Positions 1-9,304 of a stretch of 64,000 nt of DNA are shown here, in pieces. This DNA comes from Candidatus Methylophosphatis roskildensis. GTDB taxonomy: Bacteria > Pseudomonadota > Gammaproteobacteria > Burkholderiales > Rhodocyclaceae. The position numbers and the translations under genes were made by a program. The stretch spans positions 398,166-462,165 of the forward strand of contig JADJEV010000002.1 of NCBI GenBank assembly GCA_016708905.1, written 5' to 3'. The first letter of the stretch is position 1. Every line of letters starts with the position of its first letter. The notes under the pieces are model-generated. The model did no database searches. It saw only the letters and a program-made list of their open reading frames with translations, and was not told the DNA's origin.

Positions 1-2631
1 CAGCTCGCCGCCTGGGCGCGCGGCATGCATGCCGAACATGAATCGCTGCGCGCTCGTGTGGCGGCACTCGAAGCGCAGCCGCAGCCGGTGTCGGCTTCTC
101 CGCCAGAGGTAGCCGGAGAGCCGCATGGATCGGCGGTCTACGAGGTGTCAAGCCCGCAGGCCGCGCCAGACTTAGATCTCCAGACAGATGCCATGGAGAA
201 TGGCTCTGCGCTTGGCCTGCAGCCCGACGGCACTTTGGCAGCTTCGACGGCCCCGATCGAGCGCCCGGAATCCGGCGAGCCAGCACCGCAGCGCGCGGCC
301 GCAGCGACGGCGCAACCCTCGCAACCGAACTGGTTCACCCGTTGGCTGTTCGGCGGCAACACCGTGGTGCGCGTCGGCATCGTGATTCTGTTCTTCGGCG
401 TCGCCTTCCTGCTCAAGTACGCCTACGAGCGCGTTCACGTGCCGATCGAGTTGCGCCTGACCGGCGTCGCGCTGCTGGCGGTGGCCCTCCTGGTGCTCGG
501 CTGGCGCCTGCGCGACAAGCGCGCCGGCTACGCCCAAGCGCTGCAGGGCGGCAGCGTCGGGGTGCTCTACCTGACCGTGTTTGCGGCGCTGCGCCTGTAC
601 CAGTTGATCCCGCCGGGCGCGGCGATGGTGCTGCTGATCGGTATCGCCGCGTTCTCGGCGGCGCTCGCCTTGCTGCAGAACAGCCGCTCGCTCGCCTTGC
701 TCGGCACCAGCGGCGGCTTTCTTGCGCCGGTGCTCGCCTCGACCGGCAGCGGCAGCCACATCATGCTGTTTTCCTACTACGCGCTGCTCAACGCCGGCGT
801 ACTGGCGATTGCCTTGAAACGCGCCTGGCGCGAGCTCAATCTCGCCGGTTTCGCCTTCACCTTCCTGATCGGCGCGACCTGGGGCGCGCGCTTCTATCGG
901 CCGGAATTGTTCGCCAGCACCGAGCCGTTCCTGGTGCTGTTCTTCCTGATGTATGTCGCGGTGCCGGTTCTCTACGCGCGGCATCAGGCGGTGGCGCTGC
1001 GCGCGCCGGTCGATGCCACCCTGATTTTCGGCACGCCGCTGGCGGCTTTCGGCCTGCAGCATGGGCTGGTGCGTGAGTTCGAATACGGCGCGGCGTTCAG
1101 CGCCGCGCTGCTGGCGGCCTTCTATCTGGTCCTCGCCGGCCGCCTGTTGAAGCGCGGCAACCAGAGCCTGCGCCTGCTGGTCGAGGCGTTTTTCGCGCTC
1201 GGCGTGGTCTTCGCCACGCTGGCGGTGCCGCTGGCCTTCGAGGGCCGCTGGACATCCGCCGTGTGGGCGCTGGAAGCGGCGGCGATCCTGTGGATCGGCG
1301 TACGCCAGCAGCGTCTGCCGGCGCGGCTGTTCGCGGTGCTGCTGCAATTCGGCGCCGGGACGATGTTCTTCTTCGATCTGCCGCAGGGCGGCGCCCTGCC
1401 GTGGCTCAATGTCGGCTTTCTCGGCTGCGCCATGGTGGCGCTGGCCGGACTGTTCAGCGCCGCCTACATCGAGCGTCACGCGCAACAACTGCGCCCGTTC
1501 GAGCGCGGCATCGGCAACGCGCTCCTGATCTGGGGCGCGCTGTGGTGGGCGGCCGCGGGTCTGCTGCAGATCGACGAGTACGTCGGCGACGAACTCGCGG
1601 TGCACGCGTCGCTCGCCTGGTTCGCGTTGTCCAGCGTGGCGCTGGCGACCATCGCGGGGCGTGTGCAGTGGCGCGGCGGTGCGCTGCTGAGCCTGGCGAT
1701 TGCGCCCTTGCTGCTGCTGTTCGCGCTCGAGGCGGTCGATGCAACAAGCGGGCCGCTCGACGCACTCGGCTACCTGGCTTGGCCGTTCGGTTTCGCCGTC
1801 CATCTATACGCGCTGCGGCTCCATCAGGCGCAGGCGCCGCGCGCTGCACCCTGGCTGCATGCGACGGGTGTCTGGACATTGGCGATCGTCGCGGCGAAAA
1901 CCCTCCAGTGGTGGCTGTTCGCGGCGGTGCCGGATTCGATCACCTGGGCCGATGTCGGCATCGGCGTCGCGCCGGCACTGTTGCTCGGCGCACTGTGCCG
2001 TGCCGCGCCGACACGCTGGCCGCTGAGCGAGCAGCGCGCCTACCTGCTGCTCGGCGGAGCGCCGCTGGCGGCATTGCTCGCGCTGTGGACCTTCGCCGCC
2101 AACTGGCACGGCGAAGGCAGCGCCGCGCCGTTGCCCTATCTGCCCGTCGTCAATCCGCTCGAGCTCACGCTGTTCGCCGCGCTGCTGCTGATCGCCTGGT
2201 GGTGGACCACGGTGCACCGGCGCGGCCTGGTGGCGGGCAATGCACAACGCACGGCGATCGGCAGCGCGCTGTGGGGCGGGCTGCTGTTCGCAGTGCTCAA
2301 CGGCGTGCTGCTGCGCAGCCTGCACCACTGGGGTGGCGTGCCGTGGGACTGGGACGCGATGCTCGCCTCGCGTCTGGTGCAGTCAGCGCTGTCGATCTTC
2401 TGGACCGTGATCGCGCTCGGCCTGATGGTGGCCGCGACGCGGCGCGGCGTGCGCAGTCTGTGGCTGATCGGTGCGGCGCTGATGGCGGTGGTGGTGGCCA
2501 AGCTGTTCCTGATCGACCTGTCCAATGTCGGCGGCATCGAACGCGTGGTGTCGTTCATCGGCGTCGGTGTGCTGATGCTGGTGGTCGGCTACTTCGCGCC
2601 GGTGCCACCGAAAGCGGAGATCGCAAAATGA
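1..2631 (+). CDS. DUF2339-family polytopic membrane protein, 5' end outside window
   Basis: The frame is open from base 1, so the true start probably lies upstream; the first ATG in the window is at 25 and would give 868 residues. About 100 Ala/Pro/Glu-rich soluble residues are followed by a long succession of hydrophobic segments up to the C-terminus, the layout of the DUF2339 family of inner-membrane proteins of unknown function. The first membrane segment begins after NWFTRWLFGGNTVVR. The stop overlaps the next start (ATGA at 2628), so it is translationally coupled to the DUF3999 gene, its usual partner. Family assignment is from recall of the layout and the partner gene. Confidence 0.85.
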   Translation, partial: QLAAWARGMHAEHESLRARVAALEAQPQPVSASPPEVAGEPHGSAVYEVSSPQAAPDLDLQTDAMENGSALGLQPDGTLAASTAPIERPESGEPAPQRAAAATAQPSQPNWFTRWLFGGNTVVRVGIVILFFGVAFLLKYAYERVHVPIELRLTGVALLAVALLVLGWRLRDKRAGYAQALQGGSVGVLYLTVFAALRLYQLIPPGAAMVLLIGIAAFSAALALLQNSRSLALLGTSGGFLAPVLASTGSGSHIMLFSYYALLNAGVLAIALKRAWRELNLAGFAFTFLIGATWGARFYRPELFASTEPFLVLFFLMYVAVPVLYARHQAVALRAPVDATLIFGTPLAAFGLQHGLVREFEYGAAFSAALLAAFYLVLAGRLLKRGNQSLRLLVEAFFALGVVFATLAVPLAFEGRWTSAVWALEAAAILWIGVRQQRLPARLFAVLLQFGAGTMFFFDLPQGGALPWLNVGFLGCAMVALAGLFSAAYIERHAQQLRPFERGIGNALLIWGALWWAAAGLLQIDEYVGDELAVHASLAWFALSSVALATIAGRVQWRGGALLSLAIAPLLLLFALEAVDATSGPLDALGYLAWPFGFAVHLYALRLHQAQAPRAAPWLHATGVWTLAIVAAKTLQWWLFAAVPDSITWADVGIGVAPALLLGALCRAAPTRWPLSEQRAYLLLGGAPLAALLALWTFAANWHGEGSAAPLPYLPVVNPLELTLFAALLLIAWWWTTVHRRGLVAGNAQRTAIGSALWGGLLFAVLNGVLLRSLHHWGGVPWDWDAMLASRLVQSALSIFWTVIALGLMVAATRRGVRSLWLIGAALMAVVVAKLFLIDLSNVGGIERVVSFIGVGVLMLVVGYFAPVPPKAEIAK

Positions 2632-4007
2632 GAATGATCGTGCACGCCCTGCTGCTGGCCCCCGCGCTGGCTCTGGCCGAGACGCCGGCCGACTACGCCT
2701 ACAGCGCACCGATCGCGGTCAGCGCGGCCACACCGTTTCAGCGCGTAGAGTTGCCGGCGACGGTCTATCGCGTGCTGACCCACGGCGACCTGCGCGATCT
2801 GCGGGTGTTCAATGCAGCCGGCGAAGTGGTGCCGCACGCGATCGAACCGCGACGATCGGCAAAGATCGAGAAGGCCGCGATGATCGACGTGCCGCTGTTC
2901 GCCTTACCCCAAGCGGCAAGCGGCAGTGGTTCGCTCAGCGTGCAGGTGGAGAAACGCGGCGATGGCACCATCGTCAGCGTGCTGCGTGATACGCCGGTGA
3001 ATGCGCAGGATGCGCCCGATGCTTACCTGATCGACGCCTCGCGGCTGGAACGCACGGTCGGCGCGCTCGAGCTGGTGCCGGCCGATGCCTCGGCACAATT
3101 CATCGGGCGGATGCGGGTCGAAGCCAGCGACGATCTGGCGCACTGGCGCACGCTGGCCGGCAATGCGCCGCTGCTGGTCACTCACGCCAACGGGCAGACA
3201 CTGTCGCGCCTGCGCATCGAATGGCCGGCGACCGCGGCGAAATACTGGCGCGCGAGCTGGGTCGGCGGATCATCGCCCCAGGGCGCAGTGCGTTTTGAAC
3301 GGGCGGCACTCGAGCCGGCATCGTCGACGCGGGAGCCGGCGCGGATCTGGCAGCGCGTCGAACCCCTGCGCATCGGTGGCAGCGAGGGCAAGTATGCCTA
3401 CGAGCTGCCGGTCGGTGCGCCGATCGACCGCCTGCGGCTGCATCTGCCGCAACCGAACAGCGTGGTGCCGGTGACACTTCTCACCCGCTCGCGCAGCGAA
3501 GATCCCTGGCAAACGATCGGCAATTACACCGTGTATCGCCTGCAGCAGGACGGCATCGAGTTCGCCAACCCGGACATCGCAGTCGGTCCGATGCGCGAAC
3601 TGCTGCTGCGGATCGACAATCGCGGCGGCGGCCTCGGCAGCGGCGCGCCGATACTGGAGATCGGCTGGACCCCCCATACGCTGGTGTTCGCCGGGCGGGG
3701 CGCCGGGCCCTATCGACTCGTCTATGGCAGCGCTCAGGCGACAGCAGCCGCCTACCCGATCCAGAGTCTGGTGCCCGACTACGGCGACGGCAGCAGCGAG
3801 GCCGTGCGCAAGCTGATCGGCGCGGCTGCGCTGGGCGAGGCCACGGCGGCGGGCGGCGAAGCGCAGCTTCGACCCCAGGTCGATTTCAAGCGCTGGACGC
3901 TGTGGGGCGTGTTGCTGGCGGCGGTGCTGCTGCTCGGCGGAATGGCTTACCGTTTGTGGCGACAGATGGGAACGCGGGGCCCGGATTCCGATTCCGAACA
4001 GCGATGA
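2628..4007 (+). CDS. DUF3999-family envelope protein
   Basis: 459 residues starting at the ATG that overlaps the DUF2339 stop; the frame is open far upstream but that part is only a shadow of the first gene. It has a cleavable-looking signal peptide (MRMIVHALLLAPALALAE), a large beta-rich periplasmic region, and one C-terminal membrane helix (WTLWGVLLAAVLLLGGMAYR) with a short charged tail. This matches DUF3999, whose role is unknown but which is genetically linked to DUF2339. Its stop overlaps the next ATG (4004), giving a three-gene coupled operon. Confidence 0.85.
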   Translation: MRMIVHALLLAPALALAETPADYAYSAPIAVSAATPFQRVELPATVYRVLTHGDLRDLRVFNAAGEVVPHAIEPRRSAKIEKAAMIDVPLFALPQAASGSGSLSVQVEKRGDGTIVSVLRDTPVNAQDAPDAYLIDASRLERTVGALELVPADASAQFIGRMRVEASDDLAHWRTLAGNAPLLVTHANGQTLSRLRIEWPATAAKYWRASWVGGSSPQGAVRFERAALEPASSTREPARIWQRVEPLRIGGSEGKYAYELPVGAPIDRLRLHLPQPNSVVPVTLLTRSRSEDPWQTIGNYTVYRLQQDGIEFANPDIAVGPMRELLLRIDNRGGGLGSGAPILEIGWTPHTLVFAGRGAGPYRLVYGSAQATAAAYPIQSLVPDYGDGSSEAVRKLIGAAALGEATAAGGEAQLRPQVDFKRWTLWGVLLAAVLLLGGMAYRLWRQMGTRGPDSDSEQR

Positions 4008-4565
4008 ATTCGACGCTCAGCAGAGCATACGCAGTGGGACGATTCGTCTTGCAAAGAGCGCTGGCGATCGGCGCCGCCTGTGTCGTCTTGCTTCTGCTGT
4101 TCTGGGTGGCGACGACGCAGCCTTTCGTTCAGCCGCTTGCTGTCGTAGCACAGGCATCCGATCGGGCTGCGCTCGAACGCCACGTCCGCGCGCTGTCGCA
4201 GACCTTCCATCCGCGCAGCTTCGATCACAAAGCCAATCTCGATTCGACGGCCGACTACATCGCCGGAGAACTTGCCGGCCTCGGTTTCGCCGTGGAGAGC
4301 CAGCCGTTCGTGGTCGATGGCGAGACATTCCGCAGGCATGGAACCGGCCGGATTCCGGTCGAATCGATCACCGCAACTACTGGCAGGCGGGATTTCCTGC
4401 TCTGATGATCACCGACACGGCCTTCTACCGCAACGACGAGTATCACCGCCGCGGCGACACGGCCGACCGGCTCGACTATGTTCGCATGTCGCGGGTGGTG
4501 TCGGCGGTGGATGCCGGAATTCGCGCCCTGGAATGGTCTCGATCGGCGGGCGGGACAGCGAGCGA
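4004..4565 (+). pseudogene. M28-family zinc aminopeptidase, internally deleted
   Basis: The N-terminal part reads from ATG 4004 (membrane anchor near residues 15-35, then a stretch typical of M28 peptidases ending at FVVDGETFRR). The C-terminal part is in another frame and contains DHRNYWQAGFPALMITDTAF, YRNDEYHRRGDTADRLDY and RMSRVV, the characteristic end of M28 peptidases. The middle of the family, which carries most zinc ligands, is missing; the junction lies around 4330-4360 and is out of frame. The stop at 4405 ends the first frame. I infer a deletion of several hundred bases followed by decay. The 3' boundary is approximate because the second frame runs into the convergent gene. Confidence 0.7.
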
Positions 4566-6443
4566 CTACGAGTCTGAGACCCGGATCGGCACGAGCAAGG
4601 TCGCCTGGGAATGCAGGTCGAACGAGCCCTGCGCGGCGTCGCCGGACGTGAGCGCCGAGCTGGTCGGTGGCATGAACGGCGCCAGCTTGCCCGCCAGGCT
4701 GTCCGGCGGAATCACGCCGATCTTGAGGATCTTCGCCATCGTGTTGGCATCGACCGGCGGCGCGTAGAGGAAGCCCTGCATCTCGTTACAACCCATTTCG
4801 GCGAGTATTTCGGCCTGTTGCTTGGTCTCGACCCCTTCGGCCACAGTCTTGACGCCCAACGTTCGCGCGAGATTGACGATCGCGCGCGTGATCTCGCGAT
4901 CGTCCGCCTTGGTGCCGAGATCCTGCACGAACGAGCGATCGATCTTGACGCTGTCCACCGGCAGTTGTCTGAGGTAGCTGAAGGACGAATAGCCGGTACC
5001 GAAATCGTCGATCGCCACGGTCGCGCCAAGGCCGCGGATGCACTCGAGCGTGTTGCGCGCGGCGTTCATGTTCTTCATGAACAGGTTTTCCGTTACCTCC
5101 AGCTGCAGCAGCTTGGGGTCGATTCCAGTCTGCTTGACGGCGGTAACCACGGCCGTCAGCAAGTGGTCTTCGCGGAACTGCATGCTCGATACGTTGACCG
5201 CCATCTGGATCGATGGCAGCCCGGCCTCTTGCCAGGCCCGCTGCTGGCGACAGGCCTGCATCAACACCCATTCACCGATGTGCGCGATGAGGCCAGCCTC
5301 TTCGGCGATCTCGATGAAGCTGGCCGGTGCGACGAGGCCGTGCATCGGGCTGCGCCAGCGAACCAGCGCCTCGGCACCGATCACGCGGTTGGTTCCGGTT
5401 TCCACCTTGGGCTGGTAATGCACGACGAACTGCTGATTTTCGAGCGCCTTGCGCAGGCCGTTCTCGACCGCTAGCCTGCGCGACGCGGCAGCGCTCATTG
5501 CGTGCGAGAAGAACTGAAAGCCGTCCTTGCCCTCCTCCTTTGCGCGATACATCGCCATGTCGGCGTGCTTGAGCAGGGTATCGCCGTAGTTGCCGTCACG
5601 CGGATAGCACGCGATACCCACGCTGATGCTGCTCTGGACCTTGTAGCCACTGACCCCGAACGGCGCCCGGAACGCGTCGATCAGCCGCTGGGCCACTGCG
5701 GCGAGTGCGTTTTGGTCCGCCACGTCACGAAACAGGAGCACGAACTCGTCGCCACCGACGCGGGCTACGCTGCTCGGCTCACCACCACGGTTGATCGCGA
5801 CATCGTCTTCGGTTCGCACGCAGGCCGACAGGCGGGCCGCCGCTTGGGTCAGTAGTTCATCGCCGATGCCGTGACCAAGCGTGTCGTTGATGCGCTTGAA
5901 GTCGTCGAGGTCGACGAACATGACCGCCACTTTGCCGGCCCGGCGCTCTGCCGCAGCCAGAGCCTTGGTGAGGTCTTCCTGCAGGCGAGTGCGGTTCGGC
6001 AGCTTGGTCAGCGCATCGTTGTGCGTCGTTTGCAACGCCAGGCGCTGTGCGGTTTCGCGCCTTGTCGTCTCCACCTGGAGTTGCGCCTGCAGGCTGTCGA
6101 GTTCCTGTCGATGGCTTCGAACCGCGACATCGAGCTTGGCGCGCGAATCAACGAGCTCATTGGCCAGGGACTGTGCAGAATCGGTCTGCGTGGCCAGTTC
6201 CTGGCGGGTGGCACGCAAGCTCGAGTAGAAGCTCAACGCCGCCGTGACGGAGGCCGCGAGAGCGGACGCCGTGAAGGCGCCGAGCGCGTCGCCCGGATTC
6301 ATCAGGCCCCACGCGGTTCCCGCGCCGGCAATCGTCAGCAGCCCGAGAGGGAGATAGGGTTTGCGCAGGTCGGGGTTTTGCGGTGTCATCTGGGCGGTCG
6401 ACGGCGGTTGGGAGGATGTCGGCCAGCGTAGCGCCCCATGCAC
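4566..6443 (-). CDS. GGDEF-EAL cyclic-di-GMP signalling protein
   Basis: Up to 625 residues from a GTG at 6443; an ATG at 6389 (MTPQNPDLRK) is an alternative start and neither has a clear ribosome site. Order: two short membrane segments (residues about 30-75), a coiled coil (80-130), a GGDEF domain with the intact signature VARVGGDEFVLLF, and an EAL domain with GAEALVRW and DDFGTGYSS. Both catalytic signatures look complete, so the protein could make and/or hydrolyse c-di-GMP. There is no recognisable periplasmic sensor; sensing may occur in the membrane or coiled coil. It converges with the M28 remnant. Confidence 0.93.
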   Translation of the reverse strand: MHGALRWPTSSQPPSTAQMTPQNPDLRKPYLPLGLLTIAGAGTAWGLMNPGDALGAFTASALAASVTAALSFYSSLRATRQELATQTDSAQSLANELVDSRAKLDVAVRSHRQELDSLQAQLQVETTRRETAQRLALQTTHNDALTKLPNRTRLQEDLTKALAAAERRAGKVAVMFVDLDDFKRINDTLGHGIGDELLTQAAARLSACVRTEDDVAINRGGEPSSVARVGGDEFVLLFRDVADQNALAAVAQRLIDAFRAPFGVSGYKVQSSISVGIACYPRDGNYGDTLLKHADMAMYRAKEEGKDGFQFFSHAMSAAASRRLAVENGLRKALENQQFVVHYQPKVETGTNRVIGAEALVRWRSPMHGLVAPASFIEIAEEAGLIAHIGEWVLMQACRQQRAWQEAGLPSIQMAVNVSSMQFREDHLLTAVVTAVKQTGIDPKLLQLEVTENLFMKNMNAARNTLECIRGLGATVAIDDFGTGYSSFSYLRQLPVDSVKIDRSFVQDLGTKADDREITRAIVNLARTLGVKTVAEGVETKQQAEILAEMGCNEMQGFLYAPPVDANTMAKILKIGVIPPDSLAGKLAPFMPPTSSALTSGDAAQGSFDLHSQATLLVPIRVSDS

Positions 6444-6585
6444 CTGGCAAGGATGACGGATCGCACGCCGCCAGCAATCGCCCGGATTATCGAGGACGAC
6501 ACTTGCGAATTGTCACGGTTTCAGACCGATCAGGCCTCTCGCGCGGCCTATCCGGCAGCCGGTGGGACGGTGATGCTCGGGAACT

Positions 6586-7692
6586 TCAACCTGCCTTCGG
6601 AAGCACGGCTGGCGACCAATCGATCTGCCGGAATTCACGCAGCAAGCGCTCGCCGCGATTCGCATTGAGTTGGGCAACTCTCGAAATGCGACCGAGCAGA
6701 TGCTGGCGGAAATGCGGGTGGCAGAGATGGTTTTGGCCCTGCGGCCCATGGCGCCGACAATTGTGCAGAATGGCCTTGAGGGTATCGAACTCGCGGCGCG
6801 GCACATTGGGCTTCTGATTCACAACCATGCCGACGATGCGCTGCGATGTGGCCTGCCTTTGCGCGCGTGTCTTGCGGTAGTGGGGTTCGAAGCCCTCGTC
6901 GACGATGATCGAATAGAGCATCGATTTGACCCGCTCCATCTTTCGCGCAAATGCATCGTCACCCGAAAAGATCAGGTCATCGACATAGCGCGTATAGCCA
7001 ATGCCGCAAGCCGCCGCCGCGCCGCTCAAGCGCAGGTCGAGACGATAGGCGCACAGGTTGGCCAGTGCCGGAGAACTTGGCGCACCCTGGGGCAGATGCG
7101 CAATCCGCAGCATGGCATGGCGCCGGGATTTCGTGCCAGCATCGTCGTTCTGTCCGAGTTCCGGAGACGGAGAGGCGCGCAAGATCGAGTAGGGCGTCGA
7201 GTGGGTGACCAACCCGGTGAGCGTCCGCGCAGCAGCCGGCGGGTAGCCGAGTGTACGGAACATCGCGTGTAAGCGGCCCGCGGTCACGCCGGTAAAGAAA
7301 TCCTGCAGATAGATCTGAAGAACGAGATTCTTGCCGCTGTGAGGCAGCGCGGCGGAGATCGTTGAACGGCCGCTTACACAACCGTGTGCCGCGTCGTGTG
7401 CCGGCACCTGTTCGAGAATACGGTGCAGAACGCGTCGCTGCAGGCCGCGCATCCGCGGCTTGGGGATCTCGATCAGGCGATATCCGCCTCGCCGCTTCGC
7501 AAGCCAGCGATAGCGATAGCGATAGCGATAGTGGCAGAGCGGGCCGTCGGCGGTAAGGTCGGAACGCAGGCTGGCGGCAAACCAGTCGAGTTCCCCGATG
7601 GGCAGACCGAGCCAATCGGCGAGATCTCCCGGCGTGGCGAGCCGCGGCAGTTCCTTCGCCTTGGCGCGGAGACTGGCCGGCGGTTCGCCCAT
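6586..7692 (-). CDS. Reverse transcriptase (retron-like, uncharacterised clade), catalytic part
   Basis: 368 residues with the palm motifs of bacterial reverse transcriptases: LQDFF (Asp131), LPQGAPSSPALANL (200-213) and the catalytic box YTRYVDDLIFSG (Asp238-Asp239); retrons usually have YADD. There is no maturase, endonuclease or group II intron RNA around it, so it is not an intron protein. The frame continues upstream through a single TAG (7744-7746) into a 93-residue segment at 7747-8025 that matches my recollection of the N-terminal domain of this RT type, so the intact gene was probably 479 residues. Function is unknown; retron-like and other stand-alone RTs are often phage-defence genes, which is inference here. 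Confidence 0.85.
   Translation of the reverse strand: MGEPPASLRAKAKELPRLATPGDLADWLGLPIGELDWFAASLRSDLTADGPLCHYRYRYRYRWLAKRRGGYRLIEIPKPRMRGLQRRVLHRILEQVPAHDAAHGCVSGRSTISAALPHSGKNLVLQIYLQDFFTGVTAGRLHAMFRTLGYPPAAARTLTGLVTHSTPYSILRASPSPELGQNDDAGTKSRRHAMLRIAHLPQGAPSSPALANLCAYRLDLRLSGAAAACGIGYTRYVDDLIFSGDDAFARKMERVKSMLYSIIVDEGFEPHYRKTRAQRQATSQRIVGMVVNQKPNVPRREFDTLKAILHNCRRHGPQGQNHLCHPHFRQHLLGRISRVAQLNANRGERLLREFRQIDWSPAVLPKAG
7506..7531. repeat. Hexanucleotide tandem repeat inside the reverse-transcriptase gene
   Basis: Four perfect AGCGAT units plus a partial one. On the minus strand they encode a Tyr-Arg run (HYRYRYRYRW) at residues 54-63 of the RT, just before KRRGGYRLIEIPKPR. Each unit adds two residues, so slippage would change length without shifting frame. 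Confidence 0.9.
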
Positions 7693-7743
7693 CGGCGGCT
7701 GGAATGGATACCAGCCGCGGACCCGCGGAACTTCGCCAGCCGA

Positions 7744-8025
7744 CTAAAAGGCACTGCGAAGAGGAGCGAATCCGAGGATGCTGCGCACCAGTTCATCGTG
7801 CTGCGCGGCGCCGATGCTTTCGCCATAGTCGAGGCGGATCTGGCGGATCAGCGGACCGATCCACGGCCATGCTTGCCCAAGAACTCGCCGCATGCGCTCG
7901 CGCAATTGCGACTGTTTCAGGTCTCCAGCCAACGCGGCACGCGCGAGCTGGGTGGCGACTGAGAGTGATCTGCGCTCGATGTCGAGCGAATCGCATGGCC
8001 GGTCGTCTTCGCTCTCATCGTACAT
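7744..8025 (-). pseudogene. N-terminal domain of the reverse transcriptase, cut off by an amber codon
   Basis: Begins at an ATG immediately next to the inverted repeat of an IS4-type element (8026) and ends at TAG 7744-7746. It is in the same frame as the downstream reverse transcriptase, with only the stop and a short linker (reads WYPFQPPMGEPP) between them. It is helical and Arg-rich (QAWPWIGPLIRQIRLDYGES). The abutting insertion may have removed the native start and upstream region, including any template RNA gene. Alternatively the piece is a separately translated small protein. Confidence 0.6.
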
Positions 8026-8321
8026 CACTGTTGTCCAAAACAGCTTATGACGTTGGGTCATCCGAAGGTGTAGGGTGTTGGTGAATGGCCAAACCCACCG
8101 ACACCTGACCGGAGGAGACCCAACGTGAAAGCATCATGCAGCATGTTTAGCCAGATACTCAAGCTGATCCCGCGGACCGACTTCGAGCGGATGGTCAAAC
8201 AGACGGGAGCGCAATACCGAAGCAAGGGGTTGTCGAGCTGGAGCCAATTTGTTGGCATGCTGTTCTGCCAGTTGGGCCGCGCTCATTCTCTGCGGGAGAT
8301 TGAAGGCGGGCTGAAGAGTTG
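8026..8321 (+). mobile_element. IS4-family element, left-end remnant (copy 1)
   Basis: Starts with the terminal inverted repeat CACTGTTGTCCAAAACA. A GTG at 8125 preceded by GGAGGAG begins a transposase (MKASCSMFSQILKLIPR) that breaks off after GGLKS, where an ISL3 element takes over. The same left end occurs in reverse at 30401-30779. It abuts the reverse-transcriptase gene with no recognisable target duplication, because its other end is lost. Confidence 0.85.
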
Positions 8322-9228
8322 GGGTCTTCTCGGAATAGTGTGGGTAAATCCACATGACAGTTAGATCGCTGGTGCCGTCGAACATGGGTAGATGGATTGA
8401 CGCGGCGAGCGAACTTGGCAAGATCGCGCCATGGCTACCTCACCCAAGCGCAAGCGTCTGCTGGACGCATACCGGTTTCCCGGATTCACCCCTCGCGCTG
8501 ACGTGCGCGGCATTTTTGGCGATCCGCAGGCACGGGTCATTACCCTCGTCCGGCGCTCAAAAAAACGCGCTGCCCGCAATGCGGCCAAGTCCATACCACC
8601 TGGTACGACCGCACCACGCGCCGGGCACGCGATCTCTCGAGTGCAGACACGCGGATCTACCTGCAGTTCGAGGTTCGACGCCTGCGCTGCCCGTGCAACG
8701 GCAAGGTGAGAGGCGAGCGTCTGGACTTTCTCGCCGACAACCCGCTCTACACGAAGCGCTTTGCCTGGTTTGTCGGTCGGCGCTGCCGAAGCAGCACGAT
8801 CAAGGATGTCGCCAAGGAACTGAACCTGCACTGGGGCGCAGTCAAGGAACTGGACAAGGCGTACATGCGGGTGCAACTGGAACGCGCCGGCCGACCGGGG
8901 CCCAAGGCGATCGGCATCGACGAAATCTCGATTCGCAAGGGGTACACCTACCGCATCGTCGTCAGCGACCTGATTCGGGGCCGGCCGATCTGGTTCGGTG
9001 GCAAGGATAGGAGCGAGGCCAGCATGAACCAGTTCTACGACTGGCTGGGGCCGAACAAGGCCCGTGGCATCCGCCTGGCCGTGATGGACATGTGGAAGCC
9101 GTTTCGCACCGCCACCAACGCCCATGCACCGCAGGCCGCCATCCTGTTCGACAAGTTCCATGTGATGCGCCATCTGAACGATGCCCTCGACAAGGTACGC
9201 AAGGCCGAATATGCGCGGCTGTCCGCCC
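8322..9228 (+). mobile_element. ISL3-family element, truncated at its 3' end
   Basis: The left end has an ISL3-like terminus (GGGTCTTCTCGG) exactly where the IS4 copy diverges from its sister at 30.5 kb. It carries one transposase gene (8431 onward). The right part, including the last third of the transposase and the right inverted repeat, is missing; an IS21-type terminus begins at about 9229. Confidence 0.8.
8431..9228 (+). pseudogene. ISL3-family transposase, frameshifted and 3'-truncated
   Basis: Starts at ATG 8431 (MATSPKRKRLLDAYRFPG). The N-terminal zinc-binding region (CPQCGQVHTTWYDRTTRRA, then RRLRCPCNGK) is in the -1 frame relative to the start. The frame changes at a run of seven A (8570-8576) preceded by the codon arrangement A AAA AAA. 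The downstream part contains the HTH region and the first DDE Asp (KAIGIDEISIRKGYTYRIVV), then ends after RKAEYARLS, so the final catalytic Glu region is absent. The element cannot encode a full transposase. Confidence 0.85.
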
Positions 9229-9304
9229 CGGCGGCCACTTGAAATTCCTCCACCTGTGGCCAGGTCAAAATCCCCCAGGGGCGAGGACAGGAGTGTGGGG
9301 ATTG

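Noticed and set aside
172..1803. 543-residue frame on the minus strand
   Set aside because: Antisense to the DUF2339 gene, low-complexity Arg/Gln-rich, no domain; a GC-rich shadow frame.
7506..7531. Short tandem repeat as a CRISPR-like array
   Set aside because: Units of 6 bp without spacers; it is coding sequence. No CRISPR array or cas gene was seen anywhere in the window.
8722..8947. ISL3 remnant as a complete element
   Set aside because: The transposase ends after RKAEYARLS and no right inverted repeat exists before the IS21 terminus.
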